NCBI GenBank assembly: GCA_002342225.1
Contig: DDPO01000046.1
Span: 1 to 15,394 of the forward strand
Reading direction: 5' to 3'
From: Bdellovibrionaceae bacterium UBA2466
Lineage (GTDB): Bacteria; Bdellovibrionota; FAC87; UBA2466
Length of the DNA stretch: 15,394 nt
The position numbers and the translations under genes were made by a program. The notes below the pieces were generated by a model. That model was not told the origin of the DNA. It worked only from the letters and a program-made list of their open reading frames with translations, and made no database searches. This document shows, in pieces, positions 1 to 7,563 of this stretch; the first letter of the stretch is position 1, and each line of letters opens with the position of its first letter.

Positions 1-345
1 ATGATGGATCTCTTCGCCATGGATTACCTCAAATACAGCTCTGAGCAACCTGAGAGATTTGCTGTGGTTTATTATTTGGTCTCGTTACTTCAAGGGCGAA
101 GAGTGCGTCTCAAAGTATTTGTTTCAGAAGAAGATCCTACCATCGATTCTATCCACGACATTTACAAAGCTGCCAATTGGTTTGAGAGAGAAGCTTGGGA
201 TCTTTACGGCATTGTTTTCAACGGTCATCCCAATCTTATCCGAATCCTATGTCATACAGAATTCGTTGGGCATCCTTTAAGAAAAGATTATCCTTCCGAT
301 CAATATCAAAGGCTCAAATCGGCTGTACCCTCGGAGGGGCTCTAA
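1..345 (+). CDS. nuoC: NADH-quinone oxidoreductase subunit C (NuoC), 5' end missing
   Basis: This is the C-terminal 114 codons of NuoC, the 30 kDa subunit of the hydrophilic arm of Complex I, which packs against NuoD near the quinone site. The 30 kDa signature is clear: ANWFEREAWDLYGI, then a GHP-containing segment and GHPLRKDYP near the end. Family members are usually about 160-220 residues and have an N-terminal alpha/beta domain before the segment seen here. The ATG codons at the window edge are therefore probably internal methionines, and the gene probably starts upstream of base 1. The TAA stop overlaps the nuoD ATG by one base (TAATG). Identification is firm; only the true start is unseen. 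Confidence 0.93.
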   Translation: MMDLFAMDYLKYSSEQPERFAVVYYLVSLLQGRRVRLKVFVSEEDPTIDSIHDIYKAANWFEREAWDLYGIVFNGHPNLIRILCHTEFVGHPLRKDYPSDQYQRLKSAVPSEGL

Positions 346-1538
346 TGCCTACGACACTAACACCGCCTGAGTCTTCAAAGTATTTGAGATTAAATCTGGG
401 CCCGTCTCATCCTGCAACCCATGGAACGCTTCGAGTCTTCGTAGAGCTTGAAGGTGAAATTATTCGCGACATGAAGCTTGAGATTGGTTACCTCCACCGC
501 TGTTTTGAAAAAATGGCCGAGACCCATACATGGAACCAAGTCATTCCTTTCACAGATCGTCTGAACTACGTTTCAGCGATGATGAACAACGTGGGCTATG
601 TGAGGTCGGTAGAAAAACTCTTGGGCGTTGAGCCCACTAAGCGTTGCCAGCGAGTGCGAGTGATTCTTTGTGAGCTTTCCAGAATTATTGATCACTTAGT
701 TTGTATCGGTGCCAATGCTGTCGACTTAGGTGCACTGACCACTTTCTGGTATTTTTTTAGAGAGCGAGAAAATGTTTATGACCTGTTCGAAGCTCTTTGT
801 GGAGCAAGGCTCACAACCAGCGTAACTCGCGTTGGTGGAATGTACAAAGACCTTCCCGAAGGCTGGCTTGAGTGGTGCAGAAGAGTGGTCAATCATTTAC
901 CAAGAACACTCGACGATGTTGAAACACTCTTAACAGCCAATCGCATTTGGATCGATAGAACAAAAGGAATCGGCGTAATCTCGAAAGAGAGCGCTTTGGA
1001 TTATGGCTTCACTGGGCCTTGCCTTAGAGCCACTGGCATTCCTTACGATATCCGAAAAGCGATGCCTTATTATGATTACGATAAATTCGCTTGGGATGTT
1101 GTTACTGAAACGGGTGGAGACACCTACTCGAGATATTTAGTTCGCATGGGCGAGATGAGACAGAGTTTAAAGATTATTCATCAGTGCCTAGATGATATGC
1201 CTGGAGGATCGATCAATATCGATGATTGGGCAGTTGTTTTACCCCCGAAAGATCAAGTGTATAACAGTATCGAAGGGCTCATGGCCCATTTTAAATTGAT
1301 CATGCATGGTATTCGTCCTCCTGCGGGTGAGGTCTACGACTGTACTGAAGCTGCAAACGGAGAGCTGGGATTTTTTATTTCTTCAGACAACCAGGGAAGA
1401 CCCTATCGAGTACGAGTGAGACCCCCTTGTTTTGCGATCTATCAAGCTTTTCCCGAAATGTGCATCGGGCAAACCGTGAGTGATGCAGTGGCTACATTGG
1501 GGAGTTTAAATATTGTAGCGGGAGAATTAGACCGATGA
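345..1538 (+). CDS. nuoD: NADH-quinone oxidoreductase subunit D (NuoD, 49 kDa)
   Basis: NuoD forms the quinone-reaction site of Complex I together with NuoB. The 397-residue product has the normal family length (Thermus Nqo4 is about 409). It carries GPSHPATHG near residues 20-27, IGYLHRCFEK near 48-56 and the usual C-terminal VAGELDR. By alignment with Nqo4, His26 and Tyr75 occupy the positions of the quinone-headgroup ligands His38 and Tyr87. The start at 345 is supported by GGAGGGG at 333-339, 5 nt upstream, and by one-base overlap with the nuoC stop. The frame is open further upstream, but that extension lies inside nuoC and is not NuoD-like. The 3' end overlaps nuoE by 4 nt (ATGA). Confidence 0.97.
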   Translation: MPTTLTPPESSKYLRLNLGPSHPATHGTLRVFVELEGEIIRDMKLEIGYLHRCFEKMAETHTWNQVIPFTDRLNYVSAMMNNVGYVRSVEKLLGVEPTKRCQRVRVILCELSRIIDHLVCIGANAVDLGALTTFWYFFRERENVYDLFEALCGARLTTSVTRVGGMYKDLPEGWLEWCRRVVNHLPRTLDDVETLLTANRIWIDRTKGIGVISKESALDYGFTGPCLRATGIPYDIRKAMPYYDYDKFAWDVVTETGGDTYSRYLVRMGEMRQSLKIIHQCLDDMPGGSINIDDWAVVLPPKDQVYNSIEGLMAHFKLIMHGIRPPAGEVYDCTEAANGELGFFISSDNQGRPYRVRVRPPCFAIYQAFPEMCIGQTVSDAVATLGSLNIVAGELDR

Positions 1539-2047
1539 GTGTCAGTTTTACTCCAGAAAATCAGAAGCGATTTGAAAAGATTATCGCAAAGTACGAAACT
1601 AAAGCGTCGGCTTTGCTTCCAACACTTTGGCTCGCGCAGGAACAATTTGGGTTTTTAAGCTCTGAAGCGATGGACTATGTGGCAGGATTGTTAGAAATGC
1701 CACCGGCGCACGTTTATGAAGCTGTGACTTTCTATGTGATGTTCAAGCGGAAAGACATGGGAAAGTATTGTCTTCAGATTTGTAACAATATCACTTGTCA
1801 GATGATGGGGTCTGAAAAACTCATCCAAGTCGCTAAAGACGAACTTAAAATCAATTTCAATGAAGTCACTGAAGATAAAATGTTTAGTTTGGTTCCAGTT
1901 CAGTGTTTAGGATCTTGCGACACTGCGCCTGTTGTTCAAGTGAATGAAGAATATTGTGAAGATTTGACGCCTGAGAAATTCAAGGAGCTGATACACCGTC
2001 TTCGTTCAGGAAAAGCTTCCGAAAGGCCAGGTCTGTCATGCCAATAA
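1535..2047 (+). CDS. nuoE: NADH-quinone oxidoreductase subunit E (NuoE, 24 kDa)
   Basis: NuoE is a thioredoxin-fold subunit of the NADH-oxidising module carrying the off-pathway [2Fe-2S] cluster N1a. The 170-residue product has the family spacing of ligands: Cys83-x4-Cys88 and Cys124-x3-Cys128, the same numbers as in Thermus Nqo2. The N-terminal helical region (residues 10-70) is typical of the family. The ATG overlaps the nuoD TGA in an ATGA arrangement, suggesting translational coupling, and the 3' end overlaps nuoF by 10 nt. An extra Cys79 lies just before the motif. The last dozen residues are a family-variable tail. Confidence 0.96.
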   Translation: MSVSFTPENQKRFEKIIAKYETKASALLPTLWLAQEQFGFLSSEAMDYVAGLLEMPPAHVYEAVTFYVMFKRKDMGKYCLQICNNITCQMMGSEKLIQVAKDELKINFNEVTEDKMFSLVPVQCLGSCDTAPVVQVNEEYCEDLTPEKFKELIHRLRSGKASERPGLSCQ

Positions 2048-3357
2048 ATACGACCTCAGTCATTTTGTCTGACGACCAGAAAGTGCTGTTTAAGCACATC
2101 AAGAAAGAGAATTTAAAGTCAATTTCTGTCTACGAAAGCACTGGGGGATACTCGAGTCTTAAGAAGGCTTTTGCTATGAAGCCCGATCAGATCATCGATG
2201 AAGTTAAAAAAAGCGGCTTAAGAGGCCGAGGTGGTGCAGGGTTTCCCACAGGAAGTAAGTGGGGATTTGTCCCTTATAATTTGGGAAAACCCATTTACTT
2301 GCTTTGTAATGCCGATGAGTCTGAACCCGGAACTTTCAAAGACAGAGTGATTTTAGAAAAGAATCCACACAGCCTTATCGAAGGAATTATTGTTTCGAGT
2401 TTTGCAACTCGTTGCCACAAAAGTTACATCTACATTCGTGGTGAATATACCTTTGCTGCGAAAGTTGTTGAGCAAGCGATCGAAGAGGCTTACGCAAAAG
2501 GTTATCTTGGAAAGAACATCCTTGGAAGTGGCCATGACTTAGATGTGGTCCTTCACCGTGGTGCCGGAGCTTATATCTGTGGTGAAGAAACTGGACTCAT
2601 CTCCTCCCTTGAAGGGAAAAAGGGATATCCTAAGCTTAAGCCGCCTTTTCCTGCAGTGTCGGGGTTTCTGGGCTGTCCTACCGTCGTCAACAACGTTGAA
2701 ACTCTGTGTGCAGTTCCGTGGATCATTGAGCATGGCGGAGAGGCCTACACGCAGTATGGAAGGGGGCAAAGCAAAGGAACCAAACTTTTCTCAATAAGCG
2801 GTTGGGTTAATAAACCCGGAACTTATGAAGTCGAGATGGGAGTTCCGTTAAAGTCTTTTATCGACGATTTGGCGGGTGGAATGAGAGATGGAGCCAAGCT
2901 TAAAGCGGTCATTCCCGGCGGTAGCTCAACACCGCCCTTAACTCCAGCAGAGGTTGAAACGGCTAATCTCGATTATGAATCGATGACTACTTTTGGAACC
3001 TTTTTGGGTTCTGGCGCGATTATCGTTGTGCCTGAACATCATTGCCTTATGAAACTATTAGAGCATCTCTCGGAATTTTATTGGGATGAGTCTTGTGGAC
3101 AATGCACTCCGTGTCGTGAGGGAACAGGTTGGCTCTACAAAATGGTCAAAAAGATCGCTTACGGCCAAGGAACTCAAGCCGATATCGATTCCTTGAACAA
3201 AACTGCCAAGAGCATGATGGGCACCACTATCTGCGCATTAGCAGACGCCGCTGCGATGCCGGTTTTAGGATTTATTAAGAAGTTTCCCGCTGAGTTTCAG
3301 TCCCATGTGGACCACAAAGGATGTCCACTGCACCAATGTGGAGGGTCAAGCCATTGA
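2038..3357 (+). CDS. nuoF: NADH-quinone oxidoreductase subunit F (NuoF, 51 kDa)
   Basis: NuoF is the catalytic NADH-oxidising subunit, binding FMN, NADH and the [4Fe-4S] cluster N3. The 439-residue product is close to the usual length. RGRGGAGFPTG at 62-72 is the glycine-rich nucleotide/FMN-binding segment. GAGAYICGEET at 175-185 and the following SLEGKKG are the second family signature. The N3 ligands are Cys353, Cys356, Cys359 (ESCGQCTPCREG) and Cys399. The ATG overlaps the nuoE stop region by 10 nt and lacks a strong Shine-Dalgarno sequence, so coupling to nuoE translation is likely. Electrons pass from FMN to NuoE/NuoG. Confidence 0.97.
   Translation: MPINTTSVILSDDQKVLFKHIKKENLKSISVYESTGGYSSLKKAFAMKPDQIIDEVKKSGLRGRGGAGFPTGSKWGFVPYNLGKPIYLLCNADESEPGTFKDRVILEKNPHSLIEGIIVSSFATRCHKSYIYIRGEYTFAAKVVEQAIEEAYAKGYLGKNILGSGHDLDVVLHRGAGAYICGEETGLISSLEGKKGYPKLKPPFPAVSGFLGCPTVVNNVETLCAVPWIIEHGGEAYTQYGRGQSKGTKLFSISGWVNKPGTYEVEMGVPLKSFIDDLAGGMRDGAKLKAVIPGGSSTPPLTPAEVETANLDYESMTTFGTFLGSGAIIVVPEHHCLMKLLEHLSEFYWDESCGQCTPCREGTGWLYKMVKKIAYGQGTQADIDSLNKTAKSMMGTTICALADAAAMPVLGFIKKFPAEFQSHVDHKGCPLHQCGGSSH
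3340..3345 (+). promoter_or_regulatory. Ribosome binding site deciding a TTG start for nuoG
   Basis: GGAGGG lies inside the end of nuoF, 8 nt upstream of a TTG (3354) whose last two bases overlap the nuoF TGA stop. Two in-frame ATG codons upstream (3321 and 3336) have no suitably spaced Shine-Dalgarno sequence and would add residues unlike the family N-terminus. Confidence 0.75.
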
Positions 3358-5000
3358 GTGAAGCACCCAAAGAGATTCGTTTAACGATCAATGACAAACC
3401 GGTCGTAGCCAAACCCGGTATGACAGTTTTTCAAGCTGCTCAAACGGCCGGGATTTTTATTCCACATTACTGTTACCACCCCGATCTGTCGATTGCAGGC
3501 GTGTGTAGAATGTGCATGTGTGAGATTGAAAAAAACCCAAGGCTTCAGATCTCCTGCAACACGACAGTTGCTGAAGGCATGGTGGTCAAAACAGACACTC
3601 CAAAAGTAAAAGAGACGGTTCAGTCAGTTTTGGAACTGCACTTGATCAATCACCCTTTAGATTGTCCGATCTGCGATAAAGCCGGTGAGTGCAAATTGCA
3701 GGATTACTATAAAGATTATGGGCTCTATAAGAGCCGTATTGAATACGACTCGAAAAATCATAAGCCTAAAGTGGTTGATATCGGAACCATCGTTTTAGAT
3801 GATGAGCGATGTATTCTTTGTACTCGTTGTGTCCGCTTTACAGCAGAGGTCTCAAAGACCCATGAGTTAGGTATTTTTAATCGTGGGGATCGTAGCGTCC
3901 TTCGTACTTACGACGATAAGCCTCTTAGAAACGACTACACAGGAAATTTGGCCGATATTTGTCCAGTTGGGGCTCTGACAGCCAAAGAGTTTCGATTTAA
4001 GCAGAGAGTGTGGTTTTTAGACCGTAATGACTCTATCTGCACTCAATGCGCCAGAGGCTGCAACGTGACCGTATCCGTTAATCCTCAAACGACGAAACTT
4101 TATCGGGTCGAACCTCGACGTAATCCAGATGTCAATCAAAGCTGGATGTGCGATACAGGACGATGGAATGTTCACTACTTAAATGACGACAATAGAATTA
4201 AAAACCCACAACAGAGAATAGATGGTCAGATGGTCGATGAGACGTGGGAAACGTTCTTTAAAACGATGTCGACTGCACTGCAAACAAACCCTAAAAAAGT
4301 TTTAGTAGGTTTGTCTTGCCAAATGACGACCGAAGAGATGGCTGATGCCGTTGAAACTTTGAACACTTTGGGAGTCAGTGAATATACTTGGATCGTCGAT
4401 GAGACTACGGTTGAAGATCGAAAAGCTTATGACGGAATTTTAAAGCACAAAGACCAAACTCCTAATGCAGCAGGATTTTTGCAGCTCATGGAAAAGAGCA
4501 AAACTCCATGGATGAAGCATGAAGAAGCGATGAAAAAGCTTCAGTCCAAAGAGTATGATTTCTTGGTGCTCTTGGGTCTGGAAGGGCTGACAATGCCCGG
4601 GGTCGCCGAGATGATCCTCAAAACTCCCAAAGAAACCACCCTTGCTGTTCATGCGACAACTCGAGTGGCTCTTTTTGAAAAAGCTTCTTGGTTATTGCCT
4701 AACACATCTTCTTTTGAAAAATCGGGGACGATGGTCAATGCATTAGGGTTAATGCAAAAGTTAACTGCCTCGATGCCTTGGCAGTACATGGCCCGCGATG
4801 CTCATGCCGTGGTTTTTGGTCTAAAGCAAGGCAATGATCGAACAGTATCTCCATCGGGACGGTTCCAAACAGTTTTTAAGCGACTTTCGAATGAAGCTAT
4901 TTTCCCAGGAGCTCGAACTGACTGGAGAAAAATGCCAGCTTCCGGAGTGAATATCGGAGTTGTGGGGCGTGCGGAGGGTATCAAGTATGCAAAAAGGTAA
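3354..5000 (+). CDS. nuoG: NADH-quinone oxidoreductase subunit G (NuoG), short form
   Basis: NuoG carries most of the iron-sulfur chain of Complex I. Counting from the TTG at 3354 the product is 548 residues. In order it has an N-terminal ferredoxin domain with [2Fe-2S] ligands Cys40, Cys51, Cys54 and Cys68. A His-Cys cluster (N5) follows with His100, Cys104, Cys107 and Cys113, then N4 with Cys153, Cys156, Cys159 and Cys203. A fourth site, Cys229, Cys232, Cys236 and Cys266, matches the N7 ligand pattern present only in some bacteria. About 280 residues follow that resemble a shortened molybdopterin-oxidoreductase domain. Thermus Nqo3 (783) and E. coli NuoG (about 908) are much longer, so the C-terminal domain is trimmed. 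The 3' end overlaps nuoI by 14 nt, leaving no room for nuoH. Confidence 0.93.
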   Translation: MSEAPKEIRLTINDKPVVAKPGMTVFQAAQTAGIFIPHYCYHPDLSIAGVCRMCMCEIEKNPRLQISCNTTVAEGMVVKTDTPKVKETVQSVLELHLINHPLDCPICDKAGECKLQDYYKDYGLYKSRIEYDSKNHKPKVVDIGTIVLDDERCILCTRCVRFTAEVSKTHELGIFNRGDRSVLRTYDDKPLRNDYTGNLADICPVGALTAKEFRFKQRVWFLDRNDSICTQCARGCNVTVSVNPQTTKLYRVEPRRNPDVNQSWMCDTGRWNVHYLNDDNRIKNPQQRIDGQMVDETWETFFKTMSTALQTNPKKVLVGLSCQMTTEEMADAVETLNTLGVSEYTWIVDETTVEDRKAYDGILKHKDQTPNAAGFLQLMEKSKTPWMKHEEAMKKLQSKEYDFLVLLGLEGLTMPGVAEMILKTPKETTLAVHATTRVALFEKASWLLPNTSSFEKSGTMVNALGLMQKLTASMPWQYMARDAHAVVFGLKQGNDRTVSPSGRFQTVFKRLSNEAIFPGARTDWRKMPASGVNIGVVGRAEGIKYAKR

Positions 5001-5484
5001 ATACAATCTCCCTGTCTCCCAGCGGGTCTATTTGATTGCTATTTTAAAGGGAATGATGGTGACTGCTCGTCATTTTATCAAAAACCTTCTCCGGCCCGGA
5101 CAGATGCCTACGATCAATTACCCCGAAGTTAAAAGAAACTACTCTCCCAGATTTCGTGGTTTGCAGATTCTTACAGTAAAAGAGAATGGCGACATTCGGT
5201 GCACGGCCTGTATGTTGTGTGCGACGGCTTGCCCCGCGGCTTGTATCCACATCACAGCGGCTGAGCACCCCGACCCAAAGGTAGAAAAATTTCCTTCAGA
5301 ATTTAACATCGATATGCTTCGCTGCGTTTTTTGCGGAATGTGTGAAGAGGCTTGCCCAGTCGATGCGATTCGTATGGGACCCACTTATGAACTTGCGAGC
5401 TTTGATCGTAGTGATTTCATTTTCACTAAAGAAGAGTTGGTGAAGCACGGCAATTACACGAAGAGTGTTGTGAAACACCACTAA
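4987..5484 (+). CDS. nuoI: NADH-quinone oxidoreductase subunit I (NuoI)
   Basis: NuoI is the ferredoxin-like subunit linking the peripheral arm to NuoB and the membrane arm through [4Fe-4S] clusters N6a and N6b. The 165-residue product has two classical motifs, CTACMLCATACP (Cys72, 75, 78, 82) and CVFCGMCEEACP (Cys113, 116, 119, 123). An N-terminal amphipathic segment (residues 10-40) is typical of the contact with the membrane arm. The start at 4987 is chosen because GGAGGG at 4973-4978 lies 8 nt upstream; an in-frame ATG at 4960 lacks such a site. In most bacteria nuoH separates nuoG from nuoI, but here they overlap. No nuoJ follows: the next gene is ihfA after 117 nt. Confidence 0.96.
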   Translation: MQKGKYNLPVSQRVYLIAILKGMMVTARHFIKNLLRPGQMPTINYPEVKRNYSPRFRGLQILTVKENGDIRCTACMLCATACPAACIHITAAEHPDPKVEKFPSEFNIDMLRCVFCGMCEEACPVDAIRMGPTYELASFDRSDFIFTKEELVKHGNYTKSVVKHH

Positions 5485-5509
5485 TAACGCAAAACGACAA
5501 ATCCTTAAA

Positions 5510-5522
5510 AATCAATCCATTG
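5510..5522 (+). promoter_or_regulatory. Perfect match to the IHF-binding consensus upstream of ihfA
   Basis: The 13 bases read AATCAA-TCCA-TTG, an exact match to the E. coli IHF consensus WATCAANNNNTTR. The site overlaps the predicted -35 hexamer of the promoter in front of the IHF subunit gene itself, so autoregulation is a natural inference. It also overlaps a 7-bp inverted repeat (TCAATCC at 5512-5518, GGATTGA at 5526-5532). The match is seen directly; binding is inferred. Confidence 0.5.
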
Positions 5523-5532
5523 TGCGGATTGA
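5512..5532. repeat. 7-bp inverted repeat with 7-nt spacer between nuoI and ihfA
   Basis: TCAATCC (5512-5518) and GGATTGA (5526-5532) are perfect inverted copies separated by ATTGTGC. It could be an operator over the -35, or a weak hairpin ending the nuo transcript. The bases that follow on the + strand are A/T mixed rather than a clean T-run, so a strong intrinsic terminator is unlikely. Confidence 0.5.
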
Positions 5533-5548
5533 AAATTATTATTATAAT
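5520..5548 (+). promoter_or_regulatory. Predicted sigma70-type promoter for ihfA
   Basis: A perfect -10 hexamer TATAAT (5543-5548) is preceded at exactly 17 nt by TTGTGC (5520-5525), which keeps the TTG of the -35 consensus. The surrounding DNA is strongly AT-rich. The leader from the predicted start site to the ihfA ATG would be about 45 nt. Confidence 0.5.
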
Positions 5549-5601
5549 ATTAATAGCTTCACTCGAATTGTATTTAGTCACTGCCAATTTAGGAGAACAC
5601 T

Positions 5602-5940
5602 ATGACACTCACCAAAGCTGAACTCATCGATTCCGTGTACGAAAAAGTTGGGTTTTCCAAAAAAGAGGCTGCTGACTTAGTTGAGCTGGTTTTTGAAAGT
5701 ATGAAAGAGGAGCTCTGCAAAGGGGAGTCAATTAAGATCTCCGGATTTGGTAAGTTTAGAGTGCGAGCTAAAAAAGCCCGAATGGGTCGTAATCCTCAAA
5801 CTGGGCAAGCGATGGAAATTTCAGCACGGAAAGTTTTGACCTTCACACCCAGTCGCATCTTAAGAGATGGAATCAACGGTAAGTCAACTGCTCTCCCAAG
5901 CAGTGTCACTGACGATAGCGATGATGACACCGACGAATAA
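5602..5940 (+). CDS. ihfA: Integration host factor subunit alpha (HU/IHF family)
   Basis: This is a small DNA-bending nucleoid protein. Over the first 90 residues it follows E. coli IHF-alpha closely: MTLTKAE start, SGFGKF at 47-52, then GRNPQTG at 62-68. Pro65 is at the position of the IHF-alpha proline that intercalates into DNA. ARKVLTFTPS at 75-84 is the last conserved block. At 112 residues it is longer than E. coli IHF-alpha (99) because of a Ser/Asp-rich acidic tail (DDSDDDTDE at 104-112). AGGAG at 5591-5595 lies 6 nt before the ATG. A promoter and a perfect IHF consensus lie upstream, and the next gene starts 21 nt after the stop, probably co-transcribed. HU is the alternative, but the IHF-alpha signature residues favour IHF. 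Confidence 0.88.
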   Translation: MTLTKAELIDSVYEKVGFSKKEAADLVELVFESMKEELCKGESIKISGFGKFRVRAKKARMGRNPQTGQAMEISARKVLTFTPSRILRDGINGKSTALPSSVTDDSDDDTDE

Positions 5941-5961
5941 GATTCATCCTGAAGTTTTTCT

Positions 5962-7563
5962 GTGAAGTTTAATCCACGTTTTCTTTTAATCTTGATTATG
6001 GGTCTGGGCGTTCAAAGCGCCTTAGCGCTTGATCTACTCTCCGTTTCAACCGAAAACCTTCTCAATATTCAAGCTAAAAACCGCTTTGAGGAGCTGTTAC
6101 AACTCGTCGCTCGGTTTGATGATGCTTGGGGTAAGAACGAGCCTCACCTTGCCGAGAGTTTCTTAGATCACTCAGTGATTCCTTGTGACTCTTGGCTCTC
6201 TGAATCTTCGGGAACAAACCTATCTCTTCAACAATCGCGAGAGGGTTACCTTTGTTTGATTTTAGAGAGTGAAAGAATTAACAGGCTTTCGCCATGGAAA
6301 ACGAGGGGATCTTCAAAACGAATTGGTAAAATTGTCGACACACTTGAAGCTTCTCAAATCCCCCTTAAAGAAAAACTTTATGCCGAGGGCAGGATCTATT
6401 CCAGTTTACCTAAACTGTATGGAGGAGATTTTAAGAAAGCTCTTCTATCGCTGGAGACTTTGAAGCGACTTGAGAAAAATTCTAAAGTGACTGAGCCTTG
6501 GATCCGAAGAATTCGTCGATTACAAGGCAAAATAAGTGAACAGCAAGAGTACGAGCCGGGTTTTTACTTTCAAAATCGAAAAGAGACCGATGGCCTACCG
6601 GTGGGGTTAGTGCCAGTATTATTTGGAAATTTCCCTCAAGGTATTGGAGTTCAAGTTCGAGGACAGGATTATGGTCTATTTGATACTGCCAGAAGAATTC
6701 AGGGGCGTGCTTTTGTCACTCATCGAGGAAGTGTCGGTGGAGAGTTTAAGTATGAAGATTTTGAAACTATCCCTGAAGTCAAAACCCTTTTTCAATTGAG
6801 CTATCTTCATGGAATTCAGGAGTATCATGGAATTGGACTCTCTTCTTCCAAAAGTAGTTTTGATCTCTTCATCGATAGGGGAGTCGCTGATGCCGCTTTT
6901 CAGAAACTACTTTTTGCGGATGTTTATTTCAAATTAGGTTGGAGAGTTCATTCTAGCCATTTGAGAGAAGCTCGCGGCACGCTAGAGCCAGGCCTTTTAG
7001 GTGTTTCAAATGCGTTCGATTCAGGCCTTCTTTTAGAGATAGGATTTGATTCAAGAGATAGTGAAGTTGAGCCCTTTCGAGGTCAACGCATTTATCTTCA
7101 AAGCTATCTTCCAAGAGAGTCTTTCGGTAGTTCAAGAAGTTTTGAAAGGTTTTTGGGGCTTCTAGAGAGCTATTGGCTTCTCAATCTTCAAACCCAGCTG
7201 AAGCTGCAGGGGGTGTTCTCCACTGTGAGCGAATCGACTCCCTTTAGTTGGTATTCTCAACTCTCAGGAACTGTGCCTTTTCCCGGGGTGAGGCCCACCC
7301 GTTTTGTGGATCGTTCAATGATTGCAATGATAGTTGAGTTGCGATGGAAAAAGTTGTCCCCAGTGACGTTGTTTGGCTATGGCAGCGCTGCTCGCATGGC
7401 CCCATCAACAGTTGAGTTAATGAATCAATCGGTTCGATCGGGCGGTGGTCTTGGAGGAGAGATTCATCTGACTCGGTTTCGAACACGAGCATTTCGAATT
7501 GAGGTCGGAAATTTTGGGGGTGAGTGGAATTTTAATTCGATGATTGGAGTCGCTCTGGACTAG
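5962..7563 (+). CDS. Exported protein with Omp85/D15-like beta-barrel and helical N-terminal domain
   Basis: The start codon is GTG; the product is 533 residues with a signal peptide (MKF, hydrophobic 8-18, ALA at 20-22 as cleavage site). Residues about 25-195 look helical and soluble, with a TPR-like stretch near 145-175 (YGGDFKKALLSLETLKRL). From about 200 the pattern becomes alternating, barrel-like strands. Segments match the Omp85/surface antigen D15 style: YHGIGLSS near 288-295, GFDSRDSEVEPFRGQRIYLQ near 361-380, and GVRPTRFVDRSMIA near 442-455. The last sits where BamA/TamA/FhaC proteins carry the VRGF/Y lid-lock motif, but the motif is degenerate. No POTRA domain was recognised. It follows ihfA by 21 nt and overlaps the convergent patatin gene by 32 bp. 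Predicted outer-membrane protein; the precise role is unknown. Confidence 0.6.
   Translation: MKFNPRFLLILIMGLGVQSALALDLLSVSTENLLNIQAKNRFEELLQLVARFDDAWGKNEPHLAESFLDHSVIPCDSWLSESSGTNLSLQQSREGYLCLILESERINRLSPWKTRGSSKRIGKIVDTLEASQIPLKEKLYAEGRIYSSLPKLYGGDFKKALLSLETLKRLEKNSKVTEPWIRRIRRLQGKISEQQEYEPGFYFQNRKETDGLPVGLVPVLFGNFPQGIGVQVRGQDYGLFDTARRIQGRAFVTHRGSVGGEFKYEDFETIPEVKTLFQLSYLHGIQEYHGIGLSSSKSSFDLFIDRGVADAAFQKLLFADVYFKLGWRVHSSHLREARGTLEPGLLGVSNAFDSGLLLEIGFDSRDSEVEPFRGQRIYLQSYLPRESFGSSRSFERFLGLLESYWLLNLQTQLKLQGVFSTVSESTPFSWYSQLSGTVPFPGVRPTRFVDRSMIAMIVELRWKKLSPVTLFGYGSAARMAPSTVELMNQSVRSGGGLGGEIHLTRFRTRAFRIEVGNFGGEWNFNSMIGVALD

Noticed and set aside
195..344. In-frame extension of nuoD upstream of 345
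   Set aside because: It lies within nuoC in another frame, is unlike NuoD N-termini, and the strong GGAGGGG site points to 345.
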